Positions 8,142 through 17,656 of a stretch of 64,000 bases of DNA are shown piece by piece. The position numbers were made by a program, and so were the translations under genes. Numbering within the stretch: position 1 is the first letter of the stretch; every line of letters starts with the position of its first letter. Source of the stretch: Kribbella sp. VKM Ac-2568 (GTDB taxonomy: Bacteria > Actinomycetota > Actinomycetes > Propionibacteriales > Kribbellaceae); NCBI RefSeq assembly GCF_004345365.1, contig NZ_SLVF01000011.1:266778-330777 (forward strand). Direction: 5' to 3'. The notes below the pieces were generated by a model that ran no database searches, was not told the origin of the DNA, and saw only the letters and a list, made by a program, of their open reading frames with translations.

Positions 8142-9244
8142 CCGACGACGACCTCGACCCGCTGGAACTCCTTCAGCTCCGTGTAGCCGGTGGTCGCCAT
8201 CGCCCGCTTGAGCGCGCCGACCAGGTTCATCGTGCCGTCCGGCACCCAGGACGGGCCGAACAGGATCTGCTCCATCGTGCCGGTCACGCCGACCTCGACG
8301 CGCTCACCGCGCGGCAGGTCCTGGTGCCAGGCCTCCGCTCCCCAGTGGAAACCGCCACCGGGAGCGTCGCTCGCCCGCGCCAACGGCGAGCCGACCATGA
8401 CCGCGTCCGCGCCGCAGGCGATCGCCTTGGCCACGTCGCCGGACCGGCCGACCGACCCGTCGGCGATGACGTGCACATACCGGCCGCCGGACTCGTCCAT
8501 GTAGTCCCTGCGCGCCGCAGCCACGTCCGCGACGGCCGAAGCCATCGGCACCGCCACACCGAGCACCTTGCGGGTAGTGTGCGCCGCGCCGCCGCCGAAG
8601 CCGACCAGTACTCCGGCCGCGCCTGTCCGCATCAGGTGCAGTGCGGCCTGGTGGGTCGCGCACCCGCCGACGATGACCGGTACGTCGAGGTCGTAGATGA
8701 ACTGCTTCAGGTTGAGGGGCTCGGCCTGACCGGAGACGTGCTCCGCCGACACCGTCGTACCGCGGATGACGAACAGGTCGACCCCGGCGTCCACCACGTG
8801 CTTGGCGAACTGCTTGGTCCGCTGCGGCGAGAGAGCACCCGCGACGGTGACACCGGAGTCGCGGATCTCCTGCACCCGCTGGGAGATCAGCTCGGGCTTG
8901 ATCGGCGCCGAGTAGATCTCCTGCAGCCGGGTGGTGGCAGCTTCCTTGCTGATGGTGGTGATCTCCTCCAGCAAGGACGTCGGGTCGTCGTACCGGGTCC
9001 AGAGGCCCTCGAGGTTCAGGACGCCGAGGCCGCCGGCCTTGCCGATCGCGATCGCGGTGGCCGGCGACATCACCGAGTCCATCGGCGCGGCCAGGATCGG
9101 CAGCTCGAACCGGTACGCGTCGATCTGCCAGGCGACCGAGACCTCCTCGGGGTCCCGGGTCCGCCGCGACGGCACGATCGCGATGTGGTCGAACGCGTAG
9201 GCCTGCCGGCCCCGCTTGGCGCGGCCGATCTCGATCTCGGTCAT
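8138..9244 (-). CDS. guaB3: GuaB3 family IMP dehydrogenase-related protein
   Basis: 368 residues with an IMPDH/GMP reductase-type TIM barrel and no CBS insertion, as in actinobacterial GuaB3 (IMPDH family 2). The N-terminal MTEIEIGRAKRGRQAYAFD is characteristic, as are the phosphate/flavin-barrel glycine stretches (VGFGGGAAHTTRKVLG, ADGSVGRSGDVAKAIACGADAVMVGSPLA). The catalytic-loop Cys found in true IMPDH is not at the expected site: the loop reads GAAHTTRKV rather than GSICTTR. The in-vivo reaction is therefore not settled. The RBS AGAAGGA precedes ATG. It lies 25 bp downstream of guaB. Confidence 0.9.
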   Translation of the reverse strand: MTEIEIGRAKRGRQAYAFDHIAIVPSRRTRDPEEVSVAWQIDAYRFELPILAAPMDSVMSPATAIAIGKAGGLGVLNLEGLWTRYDDPTSLLEEITTISKEAATTRLQEIYSAPIKPELISQRVQEIRDSGVTVAGALSPQRTKQFAKHVVDAGVDLFVIRGTTVSAEHVSGQAEPLNLKQFIYDLDVPVIVGGCATHQAALHLMRTGAAGVLVGFGGGAAHTTRKVLGVAVPMASAVADVAAARRDYMDESGGRYVHVIADGSVGRSGDVAKAIACGADAVMVGSPLARASDAPGGGFHWGAEAWHQDLPRGERVEVGVTGTMEQILFGPSWVPDGTMNLVGALKRAMATTGYTELKEFQRVEVVVG

Positions 9245-9269
9245 CTGGTTCCTTCTGGGTGGTGGCGGG

Positions 9270-10781
9270 TCAGCGGCCGGAGTAGTTCGGCGCCTCGACC
9301 GTCATCTGGATGTCGTGCGGGTGCGACTCCTGCAGCCCGGCGGAGGTGATCCGCACGAACGTGCCCTTGTCCTGCAGCTCCGGCACCGTCCGGGACCCGC
9401 AGTACCACATCGACTGGCGCAGGCCGCCGATCAGCTGGTGCGCGACGGCGGACAGCGGGCCGCGGTACGGCACCTGGCCCTCGACACCCTCGGCGATCAG
9501 CTTCTCGTCGCTGCCGACGTCGCTCTGGAAGTAACGGTCCTTGGAATAGGACTTGCGCAGACCACCGGACTGCATCGCGCCGAGCGAACCCATGCCGCGA
9601 TACGCCTTGAACTGCTTGCCGTTGATGAAGACCAGGTCACCAGGGGACTCCTCGCAGCCGGCGAGCAGCGAGCCGAGCATCACGGTGTCCGCGCCGGCCA
9701 CGAGGGCCTTGGCGATGTCACCGGAGTACTGCAGGCCGCCGTCGCCGATCACCGGTACGCCGGCCGGCTTGCAGGCCAGCGACGCCTCGTAGATAGCGGT
9801 GACCTGCGGAACGCCGACGCCGGACACGACGCGCGTGGTACAGATCGAGCCCGGGCCGACGCCGACCTTGACGCCGTCGGCGCCAGCGTCGACCAGCGCC
9901 TGGGCGCCCGCCCGGGTGCCCACGTTGCCGCCTACGATGTCGACGCCCTGGGTGGCCGGGTCGGCCTTGAGCTTGCGGATGATCTCCAGCTGGGCCTGCG
10001 AGTGACCGTGCGCGGTGTCCACCACGAGCACGTCCACGCCGGCCTCGATCAGCGTCATCGCGCGCTTCCACGCCTCGCCGAAGAAGCCGATCGCGGCACC
10101 GACGACGAGCCGGCCGGCGGAGTCCTTGGTGGCGAGCGGGAACTGGTCGCGCTTGACGAAGTCCTTCAGCGTGATCAGGCCGGTCAGCTTGCCGGCCTCG
10201 TCGACCAGCGGCAGCTTCTCGATCTTGTGCCGGCTCAGCAGCTTGATCGCGTCGTCCGCGGAGATGCCCTGCGGGCCGGTGACCAGCGGCTGCCGCGTCA
10301 TCACCTCGTGGATCGGCCGGGACGGGTCGTTCTCGAACCGCATGTCCCGGTTCGTCACGATGCCGACCAGAACGCCGGCGTTGTCGACCACCGGCACGCC
10401 GGAGATCCGGTACTGGCCGCAGAGCGCGTCGGCCTCACCGATGGTGGCGTCCGGGCCGATGGTGATCGGCTGGGCGATCATGCCGGACTCGGAGCGCTTG
10501 ACCAGATCCACCTGCTGGGCCTGGTCCTCGATCGAGAGATTGCGGTGCAGTACGCCGAGGCCGCCCTGGCGCGCCATCGCGATCGCCATCCGGGCCTCGG
10601 TGACGGTGTCCATCGCGCTGGACACCAGCGGGATGTTGACCTCGATGTTCCGGCTGACCCGGGACTTGGTGTTGGCTTCGGAGGGGATGACGTCGGACTC
10701 GTTCGGCTGCAGCAGCACGTCGTCGAACGTCAGGCCGAGGACGGCGAACTTGTCGGGAACTCCAGCGGGTGTGATGTCCAT
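9270..10781 (-). CDS. guaB: IMP dehydrogenase
   Basis: Converts IMP to XMP with NAD+, the committed step of GMP synthesis. 503 residues from ATG 10781 (MDITPAGVPDKFAVLGLTFD). The layout is classical: an IMPDH barrel interrupted by two CBS domains (about residues 105-225, e.g. MIAQPITIGPDATIGEADALC and VMTRQPLVTGPQGISADDAI). The catalytic loop is GPGSICTTRVVSGVG with the nucleophilic Cys. The flap and active-site region is MGSLGAMQ...SKDRYFQ. It is followed by guaB3 in the order also seen in mycobacteria. Confidence 0.97.
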   Translation of the reverse strand: MDITPAGVPDKFAVLGLTFDDVLLQPNESDVIPSEANTKSRVSRNIEVNIPLVSSAMDTVTEARMAIAMARQGGLGVLHRNLSIEDQAQQVDLVKRSESGMIAQPITIGPDATIGEADALCGQYRISGVPVVDNAGVLVGIVTNRDMRFENDPSRPIHEVMTRQPLVTGPQGISADDAIKLLSRHKIEKLPLVDEAGKLTGLITLKDFVKRDQFPLATKDSAGRLVVGAAIGFFGEAWKRAMTLIEAGVDVLVVDTAHGHSQAQLEIIRKLKADPATQGVDIVGGNVGTRAGAQALVDAGADGVKVGVGPGSICTTRVVSGVGVPQVTAIYEASLACKPAGVPVIGDGGLQYSGDIAKALVAGADTVMLGSLLAGCEESPGDLVFINGKQFKAYRGMGSLGAMQSGGLRKSYSKDRYFQSDVGSDEKLIAEGVEGQVPYRGPLSAVAHQLIGGLRQSMWYCGSRTVPELQDKGTFVRITSAGLQESHPHDIQMTVEAPNYSGR

Positions 10782-10869
10782 GAGGAAGGCAGGCACCTTT
10801 GCACGGCGAGAACGGGACCCCATCGTATGCCGCGCCTACCCGCCGCCCCGAATCGGTCCCGCCCGGCAG

Positions 10870-10903
10870 CCACCCACCGGCGCGGTCACCGAGCGGTGGG
10901 TGG
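10870..10903 (-). terminator. Hairpin between rsdA and guaB
   Basis: Arms CCACCCACCG (10870-10879) and CGGTGGGTGG (10894-10903), a perfect 10-bp stem lying 16 bp beyond the rsdA stop. Likely ends the sigD-rsdA transcript. No T run. Confidence 0.6.
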
Positions 10904-10919
10904 GCGGTGGGTGGTTCGG

Positions 10920-12350
10920 TCAGCGACCGGTCATCGGGGTGTTCAGGACTCCCAGGATCTGACGGAGAGTGACCGGCTTCATGGATCCGTGCGCCCGGGC
11001 GATCGCGGCGTGCTTGCCCTCGGCGTACAGGCCGCTGGAGTGCTTGCCGGTGGCGTACGTCGCCCTGACGTAGCCCACCGACGGCTTGCCGTTGGAGTGC
11101 TTGGCGCCTGACGCGGCCGACTTGCCGATGTACTGCTCCAGGCGGGTCGGCTCCTCGACCGGCACAACCGGCACGACCGACAGCACCGGCGGGACCTCGA
11201 TCGCGGGCTTCTCGTCGGATGCCGGCTCGTCGGCCTTGTTGCCCTGGTCGGCCGGCTGCGCCGCGGGCGGGACGACTACGGGCAGGTCGGCCGCCTGGTC
11301 ACCGGTTCCGTCGGTCGACTCGGACTGCTCGCCGCCGCCGCTTTGCGGAGCGGTGTCGCCGGTCTGGTCGCCACCGACCGTGGTGTCACCTGTGTTCGTG
11401 TCACTGGGGTTGGTGTCACCGGGGTTGGTGTCGCCATTGCCACCGGTGCCCGTCTCGCCGATGCCGGTCTCGCCGCCGGCGGGCGGGGTCGGCTGAGTCC
11501 CTGGGTCGCCGTTCGAACCGCTGCCGGGCTCGACCGGAATGGTCGGCTCGGTGGTGGTCGGGGGCGTCGTCGACGGGTCCGAAGGATCGGTCGTCGTCGG
11601 GTCCGTGGTCTCGGTCGGCGGCGGCGTAGTGGCCGGCGGCTCGGTCGGACCGTCGGTGGGCGCCGCGGTCGGCTGGTCAGCCGGCTGCTCCGGCTCGACC
11701 GGGTTGGCCGGCTGTTCTTCGACCGGCTCCTGGACCGTGGTCGGCTTCTCCACCTGGGTCGGTTGGGGCCGGGCCAGCAGCAGCGGCGGCGTCTGGGCGA
11801 CAACCGAGGCCGGCGGGAAGGTCAGCGGGTCCTCGTTCTGCGCCACCTTCTCTTCGGCGGCGGCCTTCTGCTCTTCGACCTTCTTCTGGTAGTCCTTCGC
11901 GACCTTGACGATCTTCGTCTTGTCGACCACCGGCATACCGTCGAGCTGCTCCTGCGGGAAGCTCGTCTGCGGACGCAGCCCGTCGACGACCTTCTCGATG
12001 ACCTTCTCGTACGGCGACAGCGGATCGCCGGTCACGGCCGCGGCCACGCCGGAGACCGACAGCGCGGCCACCGCGGCGACACCCAGGGCCAGACCCCGGG
12101 CGGCCATCTTGCGCGCGAACGGGTCCGTCACCGGGTTCAACGCGGCGCAGCGCGCCAGGAAGTTCTCCGGATCGTCGATCGTCTCCACCGGGAGCTCGTC
12201 CTCGACCTCCACCGCGAGCCGCAGATCGGCCAGCAGCTTCAGGGCCGGGTCGTGCTCGCCCGCCTCCCAGGCGGACTCCCCACCGGCTGCGAGCAGGTCG
12301 AGCAACGCGTCGTCTGCTTCGATCGCGTCGAGATCAAAACGGTCAGCCAT
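10920..12350 (-). CDS. rsdA: Anti-sigma-D factor RsdA-like membrane protein with long Pro/Thr-rich exterior
   Basis: 476 residues from ATG 12350. The acidic N-terminal cytosolic part (DRFDLDAIEADDALLDLLAAGG...) matches the sigma-D-binding region of RsdA. One membrane helix follows (GLALGVAAVAALSVSGVAAAV, near residues 85-105). An extended Pro/Thr/Glu/Gly-rich exported segment with PTEPPATTPPPTET-like low complexity comes next, then a C-terminal tail with repeats such as GKHSSGLYAEGKHA. The start overlaps the sigD stop by 8 bp, so sigma and anti-sigma are coupled. Release of sigma-D by regulated proteolysis is known for the mycobacterial homologue and assumed here. Confidence 0.85.
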   Translation of the reverse strand: MADRFDLDAIEADDALLDLLAAGGESAWEAGEHDPALKLLADLRLAVEVEDELPVETIDDPENFLARCAALNPVTDPFARKMAARGLALGVAAVAALSVSGVAAAVTGDPLSPYEKVIEKVVDGLRPQTSFPQEQLDGMPVVDKTKIVKVAKDYQKKVEEQKAAAEEKVAQNEDPLTFPPASVVAQTPPLLLARPQPTQVEKPTTVQEPVEEQPANPVEPEQPADQPTAAPTDGPTEPPATTPPPTETTDPTTTDPSDPSTTPPTTTEPTIPVEPGSGSNGDPGTQPTPPAGGETGIGETGTGGNGDTNPGDTNPSDTNTGDTTVGGDQTGDTAPQSGGGEQSESTDGTGDQAADLPVVVPPAAQPADQGNKADEPASDEKPAIEVPPVLSVVPVVPVEEPTRLEQYIGKSAASGAKHSNGKPSVGYVRATYATGKHSSGLYAEGKHAAIARAHGSMKPVTLRQILGVLNTPMTGR

Positions 12351-12963
12351 GTCGCTCCTCCCCTGCCCCTCGTTCCATCTTTGCCTCATGCCCCACAAAC
12401 CCCCTGAGCGTGTTCAACGCCCGATGTTGTGCGACCCTCACCGCCCCCGGTGTCATCCCCAGTGCCCGGCCGGTCTCCTCGGCTGACATCCCCGCTACCA
12501 CCCGGAGCCGCAGGATCTCCCGCAGCTTCTCCGGCAACCTGTCCAGCAGGCCCATGATGTGCTGGACCTCTGAATGGCGTACGGCGTGCTCCTCCGGCGT
12601 CGGTGACTCGTCCGCCCCGTCCGGAAGATCCGGCGTCGACAAGTCCGCGACCGCGAACGCACGCTGGGCATCGGCGACCTTGCGGGCCGCGATGCCGTAG
12701 ACGAAGGCCTCGAACGGCCTCCCCTCGTCCCGGTACCGGCCCAGAGCGCCGAATACCGCGACACAGACCTCTTGCGCGACGTCGTCGACCATGTCGGCGC
12801 CGCCGGGGTAGGTCCAGAGCCTCGACCGCACGTAGCGGTGGGCGACTGCCCGCACCCTCGTGAGCAGGTCGTTCAGAGCATTCCGATCACCTTCAGCCGC
12901 AGCTGCGGCCAGGTCACGGAGCTCGACCCGATCGTGGGTGTGCGGTACTTGGACCTCGGTCAC
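12343..12963 (-). CDS. sigD: RNA polymerase sigma factor SigD, ECF type
   Basis: 206 residues if started at GTG 12963, behind a purine-rich GAGGGGGGCGAGGG. In-frame starts up to 13029 exist but add a non-conserved N-terminus. Region 2 contains DMVDDVAQEVCVAVFGAL and FEAFVYGIAARKVADAQR. Region 4 is an HTH (LPEKLREILRLRVVAGMSAEETGRALGMTPGAVRVAQHRALNTLR). Between them is a short acidic linker. Adjacent rsdA and the guaB neighbourhood confirm the SigD assignment. Confidence 0.92.
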   Translation of the reverse strand: MTEVQVPHTHDRVELRDLAAAAAEGDRNALNDLLTRVRAVAHRYVRSRLWTYPGGADMVDDVAQEVCVAVFGALGRYRDEGRPFEAFVYGIAARKVADAQRAFAVADLSTPDLPDGADESPTPEEHAVRHSEVQHIMGLLDRLPEKLREILRLRVVAGMSAEETGRALGMTPGAVRVAQHRALNTLRGFVGHEAKMERGAGEERHG

Positions 12964-13029
12964 CCCTCGCCCCCCTCGTTCCAGACCGGTCAGCCTGCAA
13001 GATAGTACGGCGGCCACACCCGCTTGCAT

Positions 13030-13374
13030 AGTGGCAACCCGTAGTCACTGAGCTTTTTTCACTACAACCGGTGAGCAAGCACCCCGACCACCCCACGCCG
13101 CGCCTCCGTCGCCGCTCACCGAATGCGGCCGGGACGCTCAGTGATTGCGCTGGGACTCGACGGCGGAAGGGTCGAGCCTGCTGGCGCTGTATCTCAGGCG
13201 GTGACGGGATGGCCCATCTGGGTGCAAGTGGCGATCACATCGGTCACGACCTGGTCCAGCGGGCGGGTCGCATCGATCGGGCGCCGGCCATCGGGTACTG
13301 CGCTACTCGGGCTGGGAAGACGAACTGCCCGGCTGGTCCGATGGGACCGGCCGGGCAGTTCGGGTGCCGAGGAA
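13030..13374. other. Gene-free interval between sigD and groEL
   Basis: 345 bp with no convincing gene. It holds the groEL terminator hairpin (13321-13362) and, closer to sigD, an imperfect inverted repeat GTAGT...ACTAC around 13036-13062. That repeat could be part of the sigD control region. A short minus-strand open frame (96 codons) crosses the hairpin but resembles no protein I know. Confidence 0.5.
13321..13362 (-). terminator. groEL terminator hairpin
   Basis: Perfect 13-bp arms CGAACTGCCCGGC (13321-13333) and GCCGGGCAGTTCG (13350-13362) with a 16-nt loop, 12 bp past the groEL stop. Confidence 0.75.
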
Positions 13375-14994
<1,620 letters not shown>

Positions 14995-15104
14995 GGAAAA
15001 CTAGTCCCTCTCTGAGTTTCAACATGGGGCTCGCGGGTCCGGAATCGACTCCGCTCCGGCGCCGGCATCCGGCACCGGAGCGGTGTCAGTCAGAACAGCG
15101 AGCG

Positions 15105-15177
15105 AGGGTGTGTCCCCTCGTCCCGCGCGGTAGCGGGCAGAGCCACGCGGCACGCACCGGACGAGGAGACACGCCCT
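15105..15177 (-). promoter_or_regulatory. Long imperfect hairpin between groES and groEL
   Basis: Arms 15105-15123 and 15159-15177 match at 17 of 19 positions (AGGGtGTGTCcCCTCGTCC against AGGGcGTGTCtCCTCGTCC), with a 35-nt loop. It lies between groES and groEL. It could attenuate readthrough, be a processing site, or stabilise the groES part of the mRNA. Confidence 0.6.
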
Positions 15178-15180
15178 TAC

Positions 15181-15220
15181 ATCACTTGGTGATGACTGCC
15201 ATCACTTGGTGACGACTGCG
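15181..15220. repeat. 20-bp tandem duplication at the groES 3' end
   Basis: 15181-15200 and 15201-15220 differ at two positions (19-of-20-type match around ATCACTTGGTGA). The inner copy encodes the last GroES residues and stop (AVVTK*). The outer copy repeats them just past the stop and would also read AVITK* in a shifted frame. Confidence 0.75.
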
Positions 15221-15498
15221 AGGATGTCGCGGGCGCCCAGGATCAGGTAGTCCTGGCCGTCGTACTTGACCTCGGTGCCGCCGTACTTCGAGTAGATGAC
15301 CTTGTCGCCGACGCTGACGTCCAGCGGGACGCGGTTGCCGTTGTCGTCGATGCGGCCGGGGCCGACGGCGAGGATCTCGCCCTCCTGGGGCTTCTCCTTG
15401 GCGGTGTCCGGGATGACCAGGCCGGACTTCGTGGTCTGCTCGGCTTCGAGCGGCGCAACGAGGACGCGGTCCTCGAGCGGCTTGATCGTGACCGACAC
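15202..15498 (-). CDS. groS: Co-chaperonin GroES
   Basis: 10-kDa lid of the GroEL chamber, 98 residues. Typical segments are IKPLEDRVLVAPLEAE, the mobile-loop region TTKSGLVIPDTAKEKPQEGEILAVGPG, and KVIYSKYGGTEVKYDGQDYLIL. The start is GTG 15498, behind a perfect GGAGG. It is the first gene of the heat-shock unit, directly below two CIRCE operators. The 3' end carries a small tandem duplication. Confidence 0.97.
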   Translation of the reverse strand: MSVTIKPLEDRVLVAPLEAEQTTKSGLVIPDTAKEKPQEGEILAVGPGRIDDNGNRVPLDVSVGDKVIYSKYGGTEVKYDGQDYLILGARDILAVVTK

Positions 15499-15591
15499 TT
15501 GCTGACCTCCACGGTCGAGTTCTTGGTGTGTTCTGCAGGTGCTGCGAGCGGCCGTTCACCTCTGCCGTCGCGGGGATCAGAGGCCGGGCCG

Positions 15592-15618
15592 CTGGCACCC
15601 TCGAGTGGAGAGTGCCAA
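15592..15618 (-). promoter_or_regulatory. CIRCE operator 1 (HrcA site), promoter-proximal
   Basis: On the minus strand TTGGCACTC-N9-GGGTGCCAG. It matches the HrcA CIRCE consensus TTAGCACTC-N9-GAGTGCTAA closely and is a near-perfect inverted repeat. It covers the expected transcription start of groES. Confidence 0.88.
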
Positions 15619-15623
15619 CACCG

Positions 15624-15652
15624 AATCTAGGCGGCGATTAGCACTCGGTCAA
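15624..15652 (-). promoter_or_regulatory. Sigma-A-type promoter of groES-groEL
   Basis: Minus strand: -35 TTGACC (15652-15647), exactly 17 bp, -10 TAGATT (15629-15624). The upstream half lies in CIRCE 2 and the start site falls in CIRCE 1. Confidence 0.85.
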
Positions 15653-15664
15653 CTCGAGTGCCAG
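15638..15664 (-). promoter_or_regulatory. CIRCE operator 2 (HrcA site), overlapping the -35
   Basis: Plus strand TTAGCACTC (15638-15646), N9, GAGTGCCAG (15656-15664). The left arm is identical to consensus and the right differs at two places. The -35 hexamer sits in the spacer. Confidence 0.9.
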
Positions 15665-15812
15665 ATTCTCGCCCACGGCGGACAACCGCACCGAAGGTGA
15701 TCGTCCGTGCGCTTTCCGCCACCGAGCCCTAGGCGGCGGGGCCACCGGCGTGGGACCGTCTTGCGTGGAGGCATTCCCGGCCGCCCCGGGATCGACCGCA
15801 CCAGGAGAGAAC

Positions 15813-16439
15813 ATGGCCGTCCGCATCCCGTCGCTCCGGAACCTGTCCCTCTTCAAGCTCACCCCGCGTAAGGCCGTCGCCGTCGTCGCGATCCTCGTCA
15901 GCCCTATCGCCGTGGCGGCCGTCGCGGCCAGCGGGAACAACCCACCCAAGGAAGGCTCCGCCGCCTCGGGTGGCGCCGCCCCCGCAGTACAGCCGCCGAA
16001 GGCTGACTCAGCCGAAGCGAAGACGGACGCACAGGCGGAGACCCGGGCCGCGGCCGCATTGACGCAGTGCCGGTCCGCGCGGCTGGTGCCGGTCGGCAAG
16101 ACCGGCTGGGGTGTCCCGATGCCGTCGGTGTGGAACAGCCCCAGTACGACCTGCAATCTCATGTCCGGCGACGACCCGTACCGCGGTTCCGCGCGCACCG
16201 GTGATCCCGACACGGCGATCCGGACCCTGCAGCGCAACCTGAACTACTGCTACGGGTACCGCCTCACAGTGGACGGCGTGTACGGCAGCAACACCCGCGG
16301 AGTGGTCAAGGCGGTGCAGAAGCGGCACAAGCTCACGGCCGACGGCATCTACGGCCCGAACACCCGCTCGGCGATGAACTGGCGGCTGTTCTCGTCGAAG
16401 ACGAACACCTGGAGCAAGGCCTGCTCCAGCCCGCTGTAG
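15813..16439 (+). CDS. Secreted peptidoglycan-binding (PG_binding_1) domain protein
   Basis: 208 residues from ATG 15813 with AGGAGA ahead. Arg/Lys residues, then a hydrophobic signal helix (AVAVVAILVSPIAVAAVAA, residues 23-41), an Ala/Pro-rich linker, and at the C-terminus one PG_binding_1 repeat (TLQRNLNYCYGYRLTVDGVYGSNTRGVVKAVQKRHKLTADGIYGPNTRSAM). Four Cys suggest disulfides after export. No catalytic domain is present, so it probably binds the cell wall or is a cell-wall accessory protein. Divergent from groES across the CIRCE region. Confidence 0.85.
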   Translation: MAVRIPSLRNLSLFKLTPRKAVAVVAILVSPIAVAAVAASGNNPPKEGSAASGGAAPAVQPPKADSAEAKTDAQAETRAAAALTQCRSARLVPVGKTGWGVPMPSVWNSPSTTCNLMSGDDPYRGSARTGDPDTAIRTLQRNLNYCYGYRLTVDGVYGSNTRGVVKAVQKRHKLTADGIYGPNTRSAMNWRLFSSKTNTWSKACSSPL

Positions 16440-16460
16440 TCCCCGGGCAGACTTGGGCGG

Positions 16461-17636
16461 GTGGACCCTTCATCGATCACCTCACTGCTCACCGCACCCG
16501 GGGACGCAGTACTGGCCGAGGCTTGTGCCGCGTTCACGCTTGGCGGTGAGCTCAAGCTGGTCGAACAGCTCAGACGCCGGTACGACGCTGCCGTGGTGAC
16601 CGCCGCGGTCACGCAGGCGTCGCTGCGGCATCGTGCGACCGCCAAGTTCGGCGCGGAGGACGCGGCACGGATGTACTTCACGCCGGACGGGCTCGAGCAG
16701 GCCACGCGGACCACAGTGGGGGTCCACCGGGCCGCACGCATCGCGAGCACTCTTCCTGGCGCCACTGTGGTCGACCTTGGTTGTGGGATCGGTGGTGACC
16801 TCATCAGCGCCGCGCGCGCCGGCCTGCGCGTCACGGGCGTGGAGCGAGACCCCGCGACAGCCGCTGCAGCGCAGGCGAACCTCGCAGCACTGGAACTGCC
16901 CGGCGAGGTCCTGGTGGGAGACGCCGAGGCGCAGGACGTCACGCAGTACGAGGTGGTCTTCGCGGATCCCGCACGGCGGGCCGATGGGAAGCGGGTGTTC
17001 GACCACAACGCCTACTCGCCGACGTGGTCGTTCATCACCGATCTGCTGGCGGGTACTGCGTGCGTCAAGGTGGCTCCGGGCATTCCGCACGACGCGGTGC
17101 CGGACGGTGTCGAGGCGGAGTGGGTCAGCGACGCAGGCGAGGTCAAGGAGGCCGCACTGTGGTCCGGGAAGCTCTACGCCGGCACGAGCCGCCGGGCGAC
17201 CCTACTACCTGGCGGCGCGACAGTTACGTCGGCGCCGGAGGTAGACAGCGGCCCTGTGGGGCAGTACATCTACGAGCCGCACGGGGCTGTCGTCAGGGCC
17301 GGACTGGTCACCGCCGTTGCCGCGGCGGTCGATGGCTGGCTGCTGGATCCGCGGATCGCCTATGTGACCGGCTCATCCTTGGTGGCGACCCCCTTGGCCT
17401 CTGCTTATGAGGTGATCGAGGAACTGCCGTACCGCGAGAAGGCACTGCGAGCCTGGGCAAGATCGAACGGCATCGGCACGCTGGAGATCAAGAAGCGCGG
17501 CGTCGACTTCGACCCGGCACAGCTCCGCAAGAAGCTGGCCCCGAAGGGCTCCGCGAGCGCGACGCTCATCGTGACCCGGATCGGCCGGGACGCTGTCGCC
17601 TACTCCTGCCGCCGGGTGTCCACGCAGGCCGCCTGA
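16461..17636 (+). CDS. SAM-dependent methyltransferase with C-terminal THUMP-like domain
   Basis: 391 residues, start GTG 16461. The class I methyltransferase motif I is VVDLGCGIGGDLISAA (near residue 100), followed by the acidic VERD and the motif IV-like FADPARR. The C-terminal half (YIYEPHGAVVRAGLVTAVA...) resembles the THUMP-like domain described in actinobacterial methyltransferases, suggesting an RNA substrate. The IS481 element inserted only 6 bp after its stop, so the coding region is intact but its terminator is displaced. Confidence 0.85.
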   Translation: MDPSSITSLLTAPGDAVLAEACAAFTLGGELKLVEQLRRRYDAAVVTAAVTQASLRHRATAKFGAEDAARMYFTPDGLEQATRTTVGVHRAARIASTLPGATVVDLGCGIGGDLISAARAGLRVTGVERDPATAAAAQANLAALELPGEVLVGDAEAQDVTQYEVVFADPARRADGKRVFDHNAYSPTWSFITDLLAGTACVKVAPGIPHDAVPDGVEAEWVSDAGEVKEAALWSGKLYAGTSRRATLLPGGATVTSAPEVDSGPVGQYIYEPHGAVVRAGLVTAVAAAVDGWLLDPRIAYVTGSSLVATPLASAYEVIEELPYREKALRAWARSNGIGTLEIKKRGVDFDPAQLRKKLAPKGSASATLIVTRIGRDAVAYSCRRVSTQAA

Positions 17637-17641
17637 CCGTC

Positions 17642-17656
17642 GGTCGCCGATTTGCC
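17642..17656. repeat. IS481 target-site duplication, left copy
   Basis: GGTCGCCGATTTGCC, identical over 15 bp to 19090-19104 on the other side of the element. Confidence 0.95.

Noticed and set aside
9216..11111. 631-codon plus-strand frame opposite guaB
   Set aside because: Antisense to a certain IMP dehydrogenase; composition is shadow-like.
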